Below, one piece after another: positions 52,826 through 61,173 of a stretch of DNA of 64,000 nucleotides. Within the stretch, counting starts at the first letter, position 1, and every line of letters starts with the position of its first letter. The position numbers and the translations under genes were made by a program. Below the pieces are notes generated by a model. That model saw only the letters and a list, made by a program, of their open reading frames with translations. It made no database searches and had not been told where the DNA came from. Source of the stretch: JBMNEH01 sp050948665. GTDB lineage: Bacteria; Bacillota; Clostridia; Christensenellales; UMGS416. Where the stretch lies: contig JBMNEH010000001.1 in NCBI GenBank assembly GCA_050948665.1, positions 992,001 through 1,056,000 on the forward strand, given 5' to 3'.

Positions 52826-53974
52826 CTACCATTCAGCGATCGTTCCGTCTTCCGTGCGCCACACGGGATTCTTCCAATCATGACCGACGGCCGCGGCTTC
52901 ACGAACCTTGGATTCGTTGATTTCAATGCCCAGACCGGGACCCGCCGGCAAAGCGACATACCCGTTTTCGTATCCGAATACGCCGGGATCCATACAGTAA
53001 TCCAGCACATCGGAGCCGCGATTATAGTGGATGCCCAAGCTCTGTTCCTGGATCAGGGCGTTGGGTGTGCAGAAATCCATCTGGAGACAGGCGGCGAGGG
53101 CGATGGGACCCAGCGGACAATGGGGAGCGACCGCTATATCCCAGGCCTCCGCCATGGCGGCGATTTTTCTGCACTCCAGTATCCCCCCGGCATGGGAAAG
53201 ATCGGGCTGGATGATATCCACGCCGCCCCCTGTGATAATGGTTTTAAAGCCCCAGCGGGTATAATTCCGTTCCCCTGTGGCGATCGGTATGGAGGTATGG
53301 CGGCGCAGCTCAATAAAAGCCTCCTCATTTTCCGTGAGTACGGGCTCCTCGATAAAGAAGGGGCGCAGCGGCTCCAGCTCCTTCATCAGTATACGGGCCA
53401 TCGACTTATGAACTCTCCCGTGAAAATCCAGCGCGACTCGCATATCTTTTCCGGCCTTGTCGTAGACATCCTGCAGCCGGGCCAGCACGGCGTCCACCTC
53501 TTCGTAGGTGTCGATCCAGCGTATCTCGGGCGTGGCGTTCATCTTGACGGCGGAATATCCCTGCTGCTTTTTCTCCAGCGCTTGCTCGCCGGTGTTTCCG
53601 GGACGGTCTCCGCCGATCCAGCAGTAGACCTGCATTTTTTCACGGACGGCGCCTCCCAGCAATTCACAGACGGGAACGCCCAAAGCCTTGCCCTTAATGT
53701 CCCAGCAGGCCTGCTCGATGCCGCTGATGGCGGAGGTCAGTATGGGGCCGCCCCGATAGAAACCAGCCCTGTACAGCGTCTGCCAAAGATCCTCCACCCG
53801 CCGCGGGTCGGCGCCGATAAGGTAGCTTTCCAGCTCCTTTACGCAGGCCTCCACTGTAGCGGCGCGGCCTTCCACTACCGGTTCACCCCAGCCGGTGAAG
53901 CCCTCATCCGTATACATTTTGAGGAAGAGCCAGCGGGGCGGTACCCGGAAAAGATCTATTCTTGTGATTTGCAT
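52826..53974 (-). CDS. dgoD: D-galactonate dehydratase
   Basis: DgoD dehydrates D-galactonate to 2-keto-3-deoxy-D-galactonate. It is an enolase-superfamily enzyme. The sequence closely follows the E. coli protein in length (382) and in blocks such as GWGEPVVEGRA, YRAGFYRGGPIL, GGDRP and LDFHGRVHKSMA. Metal and catalytic residues are all in place: Asp and His of LDFHGRV, Glu of FIEEPVL, Glu of ATGERN, and His of APHCPLGPIALAA. The start at 53974 was chosen on similarity and a GGAG site. It begins directly after the sugar kinase stop. Confidence 0.94.
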   Translation of the reverse strand: MQITRIDLFRVPPRWLFLKMYTDEGFTGWGEPVVEGRAATVEACVKELESYLIGADPRRVEDLWQTLYRAGFYRGGPILTSAISGIEQACWDIKGKALGVPVCELLGGAVREKMQVYCWIGGDRPGNTGEQALEKKQQGYSAVKMNATPEIRWIDTYEEVDAVLARLQDVYDKAGKDMRVALDFHGRVHKSMARILMKELEPLRPFFIEEPVLTENEEAFIELRRHTSIPIATGERNYTRWGFKTIITGGGVDIIQPDLSHAGGILECRKIAAMAEAWDIAVAPHCPLGPIALAACLQMDFCTPNALIQEQSLGIHYNRGSDVLDYCMDPGVFGYENGYVALPAGPGLGIEINESKVREAAAVGHDWKNPVWRTEDGTIAEW

Positions 53975-53975
53975 A

Positions 53976-54953
53976 TCAGACTCCGTAGGGCATTTTTTTG
54001 TAATGCTCGAGACGTTCGGCAATGATGGATGAGATCTCCTCGTCGATCACGTTGCCGTTGTTCAGGAATCTTTCCACCATGGCCTCGTCCGCGAGTCCCG
54101 CGCGGCCGCCCATGGCGGTGCACTTTATGGCGGAATAGGCGGAGGCGAACTCCGCCGCCCTCTCCGCCGGCCAGCCCTTCAGCATGCCGTGGAGGAAGGC
54201 GCCGTGGAAAACGTCTCCGGCGCCGGTGGTGTCCACAACGGGAACCTTAAAACAGGGCAGACGGAATTCGCCGGCGGGGGAGACGCCGACGCAGCCCTTC
54301 TCGCCCAATGTGATGATCACGGTGTGAGGTCCCTGCGCGGCAATTTCCCGGCAGCAATCCATGGGATCCCTCTCCTCGCCGTACCGTCTTTTATAATAGA
54401 ACTCGGAGGGAATATAGATATCAACAAGGGGGATCATCGCTTCGACGGCCTCGTTATAACCGTCGGCATCCACGGAGATCTGCCCGCCGGCAGCCCGGAC
54501 AATCTCGGCGGCCCTGCGGGCAAAATCGGCGCCGCTCTCAAGATGCAGATATTGGGTATTCTTCAACGCTTCCTCGTCCAGATCCTCGATGGTCATACGG
54601 GCGACATCCCTGGGCGCGCCCAGGAAGGAGCGTCCGCCGGTTTCCCGGTCGGCAAGCACGACGCACAGGGCGGTTTCTTTCCCTTCCTTGAACTTCAGAT
54701 AGGTGGTGTCCACGCCGTTCCTGGCAAAATCCCGCTGCTGGGCATGACCGTCGGGATCGTCCCCTACGACCGCCATCATGGCGCAGGTATGGCCGAGGCG
54801 GCCGATGGCTGCCATGGCGCTGGCGACCTTGCCGCCGTAGGACCAGCACTGCCCCAGCATACGGGCCCCCTGGTTGGACTTGGGCAGGGATTCCACATTC
54901 ATGACATAATCGGATACCGGAGTCCCGATGCCGATCACTTCGTACTTTTTCAT
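53976..54953 (-). CDS. PfkB-family carbohydrate kinase
   Basis: The 325-residue ribokinase-fold kinase is first in the operon. SYGGKVASAMAAIGRLG near residue 37 is the substrate-side block and DTTGAGDVFHGAF near 241-253 holds the anion hole and catalytic Asp. Its place beside dgoD makes 2-keto-3-deoxygalactonate a natural substrate, but sugar kinases of this family are too diverse to be sure. A KDPGal aldolase, which would be needed next, is not in the cluster. AAGGAGG precedes the ATG at 54953. Confidence 0.88.
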   Translation of the reverse strand: MKKYEVIGIGTPVSDYVMNVESLPKSNQGARMLGQCWSYGGKVASAMAAIGRLGHTCAMMAVVGDDPDGHAQQRDFARNGVDTTYLKFKEGKETALCVVLADRETGGRSFLGAPRDVARMTIEDLDEEALKNTQYLHLESGADFARRAAEIVRAAGGQISVDADGYNEAVEAMIPLVDIYIPSEFYYKRRYGEERDPMDCCREIAAQGPHTVIITLGEKGCVGVSPAGEFRLPCFKVPVVDTTGAGDVFHGAFLHGMLKGWPAERAAEFASAYSAIKCTAMGGRAGLADEAMVERFLNNGNVIDEEISSIIAERLEHYKKMPYGV

Positions 54954-55001
54954 TTTTTCCTCCTTGAGGTTCCGCGCACAGCGGACAAATCCATTGAATT
55001 C

Positions 55002-55030
55002 AGAGTATCACGAGGACAACGCTCTGTCAA
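55002..55030 (-). promoter_or_regulatory. Promoter of the galactonate operon
   Basis: Minus strand TTGACA (55025-55030), 17-bp spacer, TACTCT (55002-55007) with a TGA extended -10; about 48 bp before the kinase gene. Confidence 0.72.
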
Positions 55031-55124
55031 TCGGCAGACCCCGAAAGGGAGGGACCGCTTATTTGGTCAATTTGCAATGAAACGGGGACTTTTCGCCGCT
55101 GCGGGAGGACGCATGATTTCTCTC

Positions 55125-55152
55125 TTGCGGCGGGGAAGATTGATGGTATAAT
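55125..55152 (+). promoter_or_regulatory. Promoter for the unrecognised gene at 55183
   Basis: TTGCGG (55125-55130), 16-bp spacer, TATAAT (55147-55152), 30 bp before the start codon. Confidence 0.65.
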
Positions 55153-55182
55153 GGAGGTATCAATGTTCTTGTGAGGTGGATA

Positions 55183-56034
55183 ATGAGCTTGAAAATGTTT
55201 CCCCGTACCATGGTGGGCGGAGTCTCTCTTTCCCGAATGATCATCGGCAGCAACTGGATACTGGGTTATTCCCACACGACCCCCGCCGCCGACAGAGCGA
55301 TCCAACAGCGGAACCATCATGCCGGAAGATGCGCGGAAATCCTGGAAACCTTCCTGGCGCGGGGAGTGGATACGCTGATGGCGCCGCTGCTGGGCAATGA
55401 CTTCCTGCTGGAAGGCGTGAAGATCGCCGAAGAGCGCGCCGGCAGAAAGATCATCCTGATCGATACCCCCATCATCAACGTGGATGATTCGCGGGACGCG
55501 CGGGCGGAGGCGGAAGCCGTGATCCGAAAATCCGCGGAGCTGGGCGCGACCTTCTGCCTGCTTCATCATTCCAGCGCGGAACAGCTGGTTTGCAAGAATA
55601 CCCATACATTGAACCGCCTGCCGGATTATCTGGATATGATCCGCCAGAACGGAATGCTGCCCGGCCTTTCCGCCCATATGCCGGAGCTGGTCGTGTATTC
55701 GGACGAGCAGGGATACGATGTGGAGACCTATATTCAAATCTACAACTGCATGGGCTTCCTGATGCAGATCGAGATCGAAAGCGTCCACCGTATCATCCAC
55801 AACGCAAAAAAGCCGGTCATGACAATCAAGCCGATGGCGGCGGGCCGCTGCTCTCCCTTTGTGGGGATCACCTTTTCCTTCGCGACCATACGCGACCAGG
55901 ATATGGTGACGGTGGGATGCATGAATCCGGGAGAGGCAGAAGAGGACATTGAGTACGGACTGGCCGCTTTGGAGCGCCGGGTACCGGATCTGGAAGGCAG
56001 AGCCAGCCCGAATAAAACCGCTATCATGCACTGA
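55183..56034 (+). CDS. Conserved-looking protein of unknown function, possible TIM barrel
   Basis: I do not recognise the 283-residue product with certainty. It is soluble, with alternating strand and helix segments such as GGVSLSRMIIGSNWILGYSH, DTLMAPLLGN, IILIDTPIINVDD, GATFCLLHHSS and KPVMTIKPMAAGR, fitting a TIM-barrel fold. His-rich spots (NHHAGRC, LLHHSS) could bind metal. The ATG at 55183 with GAGGTGG ahead is preferred to GTG 55171. It is divergent from the galactonate operon, with its own promoter, and so may share regulation with it. Function is open; an aldolase or isomerase role would be a guess. Confidence 0.82.
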   Translation: MSLKMFPRTMVGGVSLSRMIIGSNWILGYSHTTPAADRAIQQRNHHAGRCAEILETFLARGVDTLMAPLLGNDFLLEGVKIAEERAGRKIILIDTPIINVDDSRDARAEAEAVIRKSAELGATFCLLHHSSAEQLVCKNTHTLNRLPDYLDMIRQNGMLPGLSAHMPELVVYSDEQGYDVETYIQIYNCMGFLMQIEIESVHRIIHNAKKPVMTIKPMAAGRCSPFVGITFSFATIRDQDMVTVGCMNPGEAEEDIEYGLAALERRVPDLEGRASPNKTAIMH

Positions 56035-56115
56035 TCGCCGGGAGATCCGCCCCGGCATCCGCGGTGAAACCGCAAGCAGAACCGGAGACAGGCATATGGC
56101 GTTTAGAACCGAGGC

Positions 56116-56146
56116 AAAAAGGCCGGAGAAATTCTCCGGCCTTTTT
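56116..56146. terminator. Bidirectional terminator
   Basis: Fifteen bases (56116-56130) mirror 56132-56146 around one base. Five A and five T at the ends serve both converging genes. Confidence 0.93.
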
Positions 56147-57582
56147 CAGCATCGGGTGATCAGCTCGGCGTAAAAGCGGATGGTGCGAGGGATCTGGCTG
56201 ACACGGATACGCTCATTGGCATTGTGGATCAGTCCTCGTTCCTCTTTTGTCAGGGGCATGCCGCTGAAACGGTAGACGTGGCTGCAGATCTCGCTGTAAT
56301 GACGGCTGTCACTGCCGGCTACCATGAGATAGGGGCTGACGAGGGTATCGGGATAAACGGCGGAGACGGAATCCGCCAACCGCTGCCACAGCGCATCTCC
56401 CGTAAGAGATATGGCGCTGGCCTTGTGTCCGGACAGCATGCGGACGGAAACGGAAGGATCGGCAATGATCCGCTCTACCTGGCGGACGGCAGCCTCCGGA
56501 GAGTCACCGCATATCAAGCGAAGGTTGATGCGCGCCCGGGCGGCTGCGGGAAGGACATTGACGGCATCGGAGCCTTTCAGCATGGTCAGGGCGCAGGTGG
56601 TGCGCACCAGAGCGTTCAATTCGCCTCCGGAAAGGCTGCAGATCAGGTTTAAGAGGGGTTGAAAACACCAGAGATTGCCGAAAATCAATCTGTAGAGGAA
56701 GGTGCTTTCTCTGCCGAGGGTGTCAAAAAGCTCTTTTACCGGAGCGGAGAGCCTGAAGGGCAAGGGATGGGTTTGGAGTCGGTAGAGCGCTCTTCCCAGC
56801 TGTCCGACCGCCTGTTTGGGCGGGGGCGCCGAGGCATGCCCTCCCTTGCCGCCGGCTGTCAATTCCAGGCTGATGGAGCCTTTTTCAGCAGTGCCTATGA
56901 CGGCTGCCGGAACATGAACGCCGGGGAACACCTTTTCCACGATGGCGCCGCCCTCATCCAGCACAAAGGCCGGTTTGACATCCCGGGACTCCAGCAGCCG
57001 AATGATATCCTGAGCGTCCGTGCCGAAAACTTCCTCATCACCGCCGAATGCCAGGTAGATGTCGTTTTCCGGTACAAAACCCTGCTTGAGCAGCATCTCG
57101 GCGGCCTCCATAATGCCGTGCAACGTACCTTTTGTATCCAGCGCGCCCCGTCCCCACAGCGCGTCATCCTGTATGACGCCGGAAAAGGGAGGCAGCTGCC
57201 AGTCCTCCTCCACCACGGGAACAACATCATAATGGGCCATGAGGACTGTAGGAGACGCGTCGCTTTTTCCCTTCCACCGATAGAGTATACCCCGGCCCGC
57301 GGGCTGGGGACAACCGCAGGCCGCCGTCAGGGAGGGGTAGGCCTGCCGCAGATACTCCCGAAATGCGGTGAACTGGGCGGGATCCTCCTTTTCCCTGTCG
57401 GCGTAGGAGACGGTGCGGAAGCGCAGCATCTCCGCCAGCCGCTGTACGGCGGCTTCCTCCTCAACGGGAAAGACCGAACCCATTACGGGCTTCTTCGGAC
57501 GCGGCCTAAAAAGAAGGGCGCGCACTATCACGACCAGCAGCCACAGCGACAGCAAACCCGGCAAAATCCATATATACCGCAT
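56146..57582 (-). CDS. Membrane-anchored M20 family metallopeptidase
   Basis: A 478-residue carboxypeptidase-S-like M20 enzyme. One N-terminal transmembrane helix (about 3-25) is followed by the two-zinc peptidase domain. MAHYDVVPV near residue 117, GRGALDTKGTLHG near 148, the catalytic Glu pair in GGDEEVFG near 180 and IHNANERI near 458 provide ligands. A dimerisation domain with GGKGGHASAPP is inserted. The ATG at 57582 overlaps the preceding stop (TGATG), so it is coupled to the membrane-protein pair upstream, which may carry its substrate or product. Its stop lies inside the shared terminator stem. Confidence 0.9.
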   Translation of the reverse strand: MRYIWILPGLLSLWLLVVIVRALLFRPRPKKPVMGSVFPVEEEAAVQRLAEMLRFRTVSYADREKEDPAQFTAFREYLRQAYPSLTAACGCPQPAGRGILYRWKGKSDASPTVLMAHYDVVPVVEEDWQLPPFSGVIQDDALWGRGALDTKGTLHGIMEAAEMLLKQGFVPENDIYLAFGGDEEVFGTDAQDIIRLLESRDVKPAFVLDEGGAIVEKVFPGVHVPAAVIGTAEKGSISLELTAGGKGGHASAPPPKQAVGQLGRALYRLQTHPLPFRLSAPVKELFDTLGRESTFLYRLIFGNLWCFQPLLNLICSLSGGELNALVRTTCALTMLKGSDAVNVLPAAARARINLRLICGDSPEAAVRQVERIIADPSVSVRMLSGHKASAISLTGDALWQRLADSVSAVYPDTLVSPYLMVAGSDSRHYSEICSHVYRFSGMPLTKEERGLIHNANERIRVSQIPRTIRFYAELITRC

Positions 57583-58280
57583 CAACGGGTCTCCTCCTTG
57601 GGGGCAGGCTTATCCAGCAGGCCCTTTTTGTACAGGATCCTCGCGACGCCGATCGCGATGGCCGCGCCTACCGGTACCAGTATGCTCACGCTGGAAGACA
57701 GTGACGGCACGATCAGGAACAGCACTACCATGAATACCAGCGGGACGGCCGCCAGCTTGGGATTCTTGCTGACAAAGACGACGCCCAAAGCGCCGAAAAG
57801 GGCGGGCAGTATATTGTCAAAGCAGGGCTGCAGCACCGGGGACTCCAAAATCGGCCGGAGCAGACCCAATAGAAAGACGCCGGCCGCGATCACAAGGATC
57901 GTGACGATGGAGCTTGTGGCGATCGCCATGGTGGAGATCACCTCGCCCTCTACGGTGCCCGGCTTTACCTTCGCGCCCTCCATCGCGTTCAGCGCGCAGG
58001 GCACCTTCAGGTTGGTCAGGTTTCCGGTGACAAAACCCAGATAGGTGCCGCCGGTTCCCAGCATCGGCGCATAGGTGAGTACCTCGATGATCCCTACGGT
58101 CCAATACATGGGCGCCACACCAAGCAGCGCCTTGAGTACGGCTGTAAAAGGAGGCCAGGCATTGTAGTATACACAGATCGCCACGGGAGACAGTATCATT
58201 AAAAACAGGGCCAATGCCACCCAAACCCGGCCGTATATGTGGAGCTGTTCCTCATAGGGCAGTTTTATTTTCTCTTTCAC
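57582..58280 (-). CDS. Polytopic membrane protein, partner of DUF5058-like protein
   Basis: A 232-residue membrane protein with about seven hydrophobic segments and short loops. Features include LTYAPMLGTGGTYLGFVTGNLTNLKVP near residue 70 and a charged C terminus. I recognise no named family. The gene lies 13 bp after a second membrane protein gene and overlaps the M20 gene, so the three probably form one functional unit, maybe a small-peptide or amino-acid carrier. AGGAGG precedes the ATG at 58280. Confidence 0.82.
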   Translation of the reverse strand: MKEKIKLPYEEQLHIYGRVWVALALFLMILSPVAICVYYNAWPPFTAVLKALLGVAPMYWTVGIIEVLTYAPMLGTGGTYLGFVTGNLTNLKVPCALNAMEGAKVKPGTVEGEVISTMAIATSSIVTILVIAAGVFLLGLLRPILESPVLQPCFDNILPALFGALGVVFVSKNPKLAAVPLVFMVVLFLIVPSLSSSVSILVPVGAAIAIGVARILYKKGLLDKPAPKEETR

Positions 58281-58293
58281 GGGAAGCCTCCTT

Positions 58294-59016
58294 TCAAGTC
58301 ATCAGCATGGTCACGGGAATGGACAGAGCCATGGCGCCCAGCATGCTGACGGGCAGGGCATACTGCTCCAGCCAGGTCATCCTGCATTTTTTGATCAGGA
58401 GACCGCAGATCCCCATCAGTAACGCCGAACACAACGCTACCGCCAGGGGGATAAAACCGGACAACCCCTCCCGTATATCGGCGAAAAGCAAGCCGACAAA
58501 GGCGGAAATCATACCCAGAAAGAGACTGTCCATCACGATCTCCCGCCAGCGGGCATCCTTTCCTGTGATTTTTACGATACCCTTCTGGACCTTTTTCAGA
58601 CCGAAGAGAACCAGAACGAGACCGGAAATAATGCCCAGCGTCATCGTCCAGGCGATCACCGCGAAGACTTTCGGGTCGGTGATGGGCGCGTTAATCGATA
58701 CGTTCATGGAGTTGGCGGCAATGGTGGCGGCCGGCAGCTCGTACGTCACCGCACCGAGAATACTCAGCCGCAGCCAGGGAAAGGGGAGCCCCAGGAACTT
58801 GCTCAGGGTAATGACCCCGATGAGGATGGAAACCGCCGGCGCAACGGTAAATATGGCGCTGGAAAGGATGGTCTTCCGCACCGTGACGGAAGTTATCCCC
58901 AGTGATTTCGCTTTCCGGACGGATATGACCAGGAAAAAAAACGACTGCGCCAATACGACCAGCAGCACAACTCCGGAAATAACGTACAGAAAAGGATCGT
59001 TTACGGAGAAGGACAT
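58294..59016 (-). CDS. DUF5058-like membrane protein
   Basis: A 240-residue membrane protein with about seven predicted helices. It resembles proteins annotated DUF5058 in Firmicutes (segments VSILIGVITLSKFLGLPFPWLRLSILG and YELPAATIAANSM). Function is not established. It heads an operon with a second membrane protein and an M20 peptidase. GGGAG lies ahead of the ATG at 59016, and a promoter is at 59049-59077. The family name is from memory and needs a profile search. Confidence 0.75.
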   Translation of the reverse strand: MSFSVNDPFLYVISGVVLLVVLAQSFFFLVISVRKAKSLGITSVTVRKTILSSAIFTVAPAVSILIGVITLSKFLGLPFPWLRLSILGAVTYELPAATIAANSMNVSINAPITDPKVFAVIAWTMTLGIISGLVLVLFGLKKVQKGIVKITGKDARWREIVMDSLFLGMISAFVGLLFADIREGLSGFIPLAVALCSALLMGICGLLIKKCRMTWLEQYALPVSMLGAMALSIPVTMLMT

Positions 59017-59048
59017 AGCAAATCTCCCTTCGATTATTATATAGCCTG

Positions 59049-59077
59049 ATTATAACAATCATCGGGGAGATGCGCAA
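59049..59077 (-). promoter_or_regulatory. Promoter of the DUF5058-M20 operon
   Basis: Minus strand TTGCGC (59072-59077), 17-bp spacer, TATAAT (59049-59054), 32 bp before the start codon. Confidence 0.7.
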
Positions 59078-59092
59078 CCGATTTTATGGGGT

Positions 59093-59515
59093 TTAAAGAG
59101 CTTCCGCCTCGAGTATGGGGATCTTTTCTTTTGCCAGCACGGCCAGCGCGGCGTCTTTATCCTCAAAACGCAGCGCGGCATAGGCATCCCTGCCGGAGAC
59201 CGCCACAAAGGCGTACATATATTCAATATTGATATTGTGGGCGACCAGGGTATCCAATACCGACGATAGCCCCCCGGGAGTGTTCTCCAGCCGGATCACG
59301 GTAATGCCCACGACTTTGTGCAGGATCCCCCCGGCCGACAATGCTTCCGATGCACCGGCGGTATCGGAGACGATCATACGCAGGATACCGTAATCCGGGG
59401 TATCCGCCAGTACCATCGCCCGGATATTGACGCCCGCCGCGGTAAGCAGCTTTGTAATTTCCGAAAGAGCGCCGTGCTTATTCTCCACAAAAACGGTCAA
59501 TTGTTTGGTTCCCAT
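59093..59515 (-). CDS. Tandem ACT-domain protein
   Basis: A 140-residue protein made only of two ACT domains. The first starts QLTVFVENKHGALSEITKLL and the second VIRLENTPGGLSSVLDTL; both carry the Gly/Asn-rich ligand turn. Such stand-alone ACT proteins are often found next to PaaK in anaerobes and probably sense an amino acid, though no catalytic role is known. The gene begins 14 bp after paaK, so the two share a transcript. No clear terminator follows it. Confidence 0.93.
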   Translation of the reverse strand: MGTKQLTVFVENKHGALSEITKLLTAAGVNIRAMVLADTPDYGILRMIVSDTAGASEALSAGGILHKVVGITVIRLENTPGGLSSVLDTLVAHNINIEYMYAFVAVSGRDAYAALRFEDKDAALAVLAKEKIPILEAEAL

Positions 59516-59529
59516 GCTCTTCTCCTTTC

Positions 59530-60834
59530 TTAATGCAGCTTCCGCCGGTCTATCACCCGCAGGGCTTTGCCCTCGCTGCGGACGATAGTCTTCGGCGCGA
59601 CCAAGTGTACCCTCGGCGAGACACCCAGCATTGCCCGCAGGGCGGCCTCCAGGTTCCGTTCACGCTGGGCGATGCCCCTGACGGTATCATCGAACTGATC
59701 GGGCGTCAGTTCCACATTGATGTCCAGCGTATCCATATTGCTGACACGGTCTACCAGTATCTGGTAGTGGGGGGCGTAGCCCTCCTGTATCAGGGTAGTT
59801 TCGATCTGCGAGGGGTAGATATTGACTCCCCGGATGATCAGCATATCATCACTGCGCCCCATGGGTTTACGCATACGGACAAAGGTGCGTCCGCAGGGAC
59901 AGGGCTCCCGGTTCAGACGGCAAATATCCCGGGTGCGGTAGCGCAGCAGGGGGAAGGCTTCCTTATCGGCGCTTGTGAAAACAAGCTCGCCCTCCTGTCC
60001 CTCCGGCAGTACCTCCCCGGTATCGGGGTCGATGATCTCCGCGATGAAGTGGTCCTCGTTGATATGCATGCCCTGCTGTTCCCGGCACTCAAATGCAACG
60101 CCGGGGCCGGACAATTCCGTCAGCCCGTAAATATCGTAGGCCTTTAACCCCAGGGATCGTTCGATGTCCCGGCGCATCTCCTCCGTCCAGGGCTCGGCGC
60201 CGAAGATGCCGATCCGCAGGCTGTTGTTCTCCGGCGCGATCCCCTGTTCTTTCATGACTTCTCCGATATAGGCGGCATAGGAGGGGGTGCAGCAGAGGAT
60301 GGTAGCCTGAAGATCCTGCATGAACTGCACTTGACGCTCTGTATTCCCGGAGGACATGGGCACCGTCAGACAGCCTACCTTATGGGAGCCGCCGTTCATG
60401 CCCGCGCCTCCCGTAAAGAGGCCGTAGCCGTAAGCGATCTGACAGACATCTTCCCGGCTTCCGCCCATTGCCACGATTGCCCGCGCGCAGCAATCCTCCC
60501 AAAGGTCCAGATCTCTTTGGGTATAGTAGGCAATGACCCGTTTGCCAGTGGTGCCGGAGGTGGACTGTATCCGCACACAATCCGAAAGGGGGACGGCCAG
60601 CATGCCCCTGGGATAGGTCTCCCGCAGATCATCCTTGGTCAGCATGGGCAGTTTATGCAGGTCTTGCATATCCCGGATATCCTCCGGCGAAACCCCCGCG
60701 GCGTCCATCTTTGCCCTGTAGTAGGGCACATGAGCGTATACATGCGCGACCTGCCTGACCAGTTTCTCCGACTGAAGCGCCCGGAGCTTTTCCACGGGCA
60801 ATGTTTCAATTTCCTGCTGATAATATTTCCTCAT
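59530..60834 (-). CDS. paaK: Phenylacetate-CoA ligase
   Basis: An adenylate-forming ligase (434 residues) that activates phenylacetate or similar aryl acids with CoA. QSTSGTTGKRVIAYYT near residue 90 is the AMP-binding P-loop, YGLTELSGPGVAFEC near 240 the A5 region, LLRYRTRDICRL near 300, and RSDDMLIIRGVNIYPSQIE near 330. In anaerobes such enzymes accompany oxidation of Phe, Tyr or Trp via aryl-pyruvate ferredoxin oxidoreductases, but none is in this window. A long structured leader (60835-61234) precedes it. Ribosome site GGGAG is about 11 bases before ATG 60834. Confidence 0.94.
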   Translation of the reverse strand: MRKYYQQEIETLPVEKLRALQSEKLVRQVAHVYAHVPYYRAKMDAAGVSPEDIRDMQDLHKLPMLTKDDLRETYPRGMLAVPLSDCVRIQSTSGTTGKRVIAYYTQRDLDLWEDCCARAIVAMGGSREDVCQIAYGYGLFTGGAGMNGGSHKVGCLTVPMSSGNTERQVQFMQDLQATILCCTPSYAAYIGEVMKEQGIAPENNSLRIGIFGAEPWTEEMRRDIERSLGLKAYDIYGLTELSGPGVAFECREQQGMHINEDHFIAEIIDPDTGEVLPEGQEGELVFTSADKEAFPLLRYRTRDICRLNREPCPCGRTFVRMRKPMGRSDDMLIIRGVNIYPSQIETTLIQEGYAPHYQILVDRVSNMDTLDINVELTPDQFDDTVRGIAQRERNLEAALRAMLGVSPRVHLVAPKTIVRSEGKALRVIDRRKLH

Positions 60835-60878
60835 GATCCATGATTCTCCCTGTTGTTTTCAAAGAGGCGTTTCGGGCT

Positions 60879-60935
60879 TCAGCCGGGGCGCCCCGTCCCG
60901 GGCTGACCCTGCGTAAATCGTCTGTCATAGCGCAT
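60879..60935 (-). CDS. Possible 18-residue mini-ORF before paaK
   Basis: GAGGAG (60944-60949) lies eight bases ahead of an ATG at 60935, opening a short frame that ends near 60879 (MRYDRRFTQGQPG). It lies after the second leader terminator and may act as a second leader peptide. Another in-frame ATG at 60943 would read 45 codons to 60806, overlapping paaK. Evidence is limited to the ribosome site. Confidence 0.2.
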   Translation of the reverse strand: MRYDRRFTQGQPGTGRPG

Positions 60936-60964
60936 GCATGCATCTCCTCTATACTCGAATACGG

Positions 60965-60993
60965 AAAAAGCGGTTCCCCCCCGGGGGAACCGC
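60965..60993 (-). terminator. Second leader terminator upstream of paaK
   Basis: On the minus strand GCGGTTCCCC (60993-60984) pairs with GGGGAACCGC (60979-60970), followed by TTTTT. Its 5' arm shares four bases with an alternative stem, see findings. Confidence 0.85.
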
Positions 60994-61008
60994 CCTCGAA
61001 ACCGTCAA

Positions 61009-61173
61009 TTAAACAAACATGGTTTCGCACGGCGGCTGTCCGGGGTTGATCCGTGTAAAGATAAAAAAATACGCAAAAAAGCAGCCCGCGAAATAGCGGA
61101 CTGCCGCGGAAAACGCCGACACAGACGCGCAGGGGGAAGGTATGTTATGGGTGGAAGCAAGCGCCTTCAACAT
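61009..61173 (-). CDS. Putative Phe/Tyr-rich leader peptide, 54 residues
   Basis: The ATG at 61173 has GGGAGGGA seven bases ahead, and the frame runs 54 codons to TAA at 61009-61011. Residues 28-40 read YFAGCFFAYFFIF, eight aromatic residues in thirteen, recalling the pheA leader. Much of this aromatic run is coded by the T tract of terminator 1 (TTTTTTGCGTATTTTTTT), so it may be partly a by-product. The ribosome site and ATG are locked in a hairpin (GGTATGTT with AACATACC), so translation would be conditional. No independent evidence for expression. Confidence 0.4.
   Translation of the reverse strand: MLKALASTHNIPSPCASVSAFSAAVRYFAGCFFAYFFIFTRINPGQPPCETMFV
61075..61104 (-). terminator. First leader terminator upstream of paaK
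   Basis: GCAGTCCGC pairs with GCGGGCTGC over TATTTC on the minus strand (61104-61081) with one wobble, followed by six T. It lies about 100 nt after the transcription start. Confidence 0.9.

Noticed and set aside
56659..58044. Plus-strand frame of 461 codons
   Set aside because: Antisense to the M20 peptidase and its membrane partner; composition is arginine- and glycine-rich without family features.
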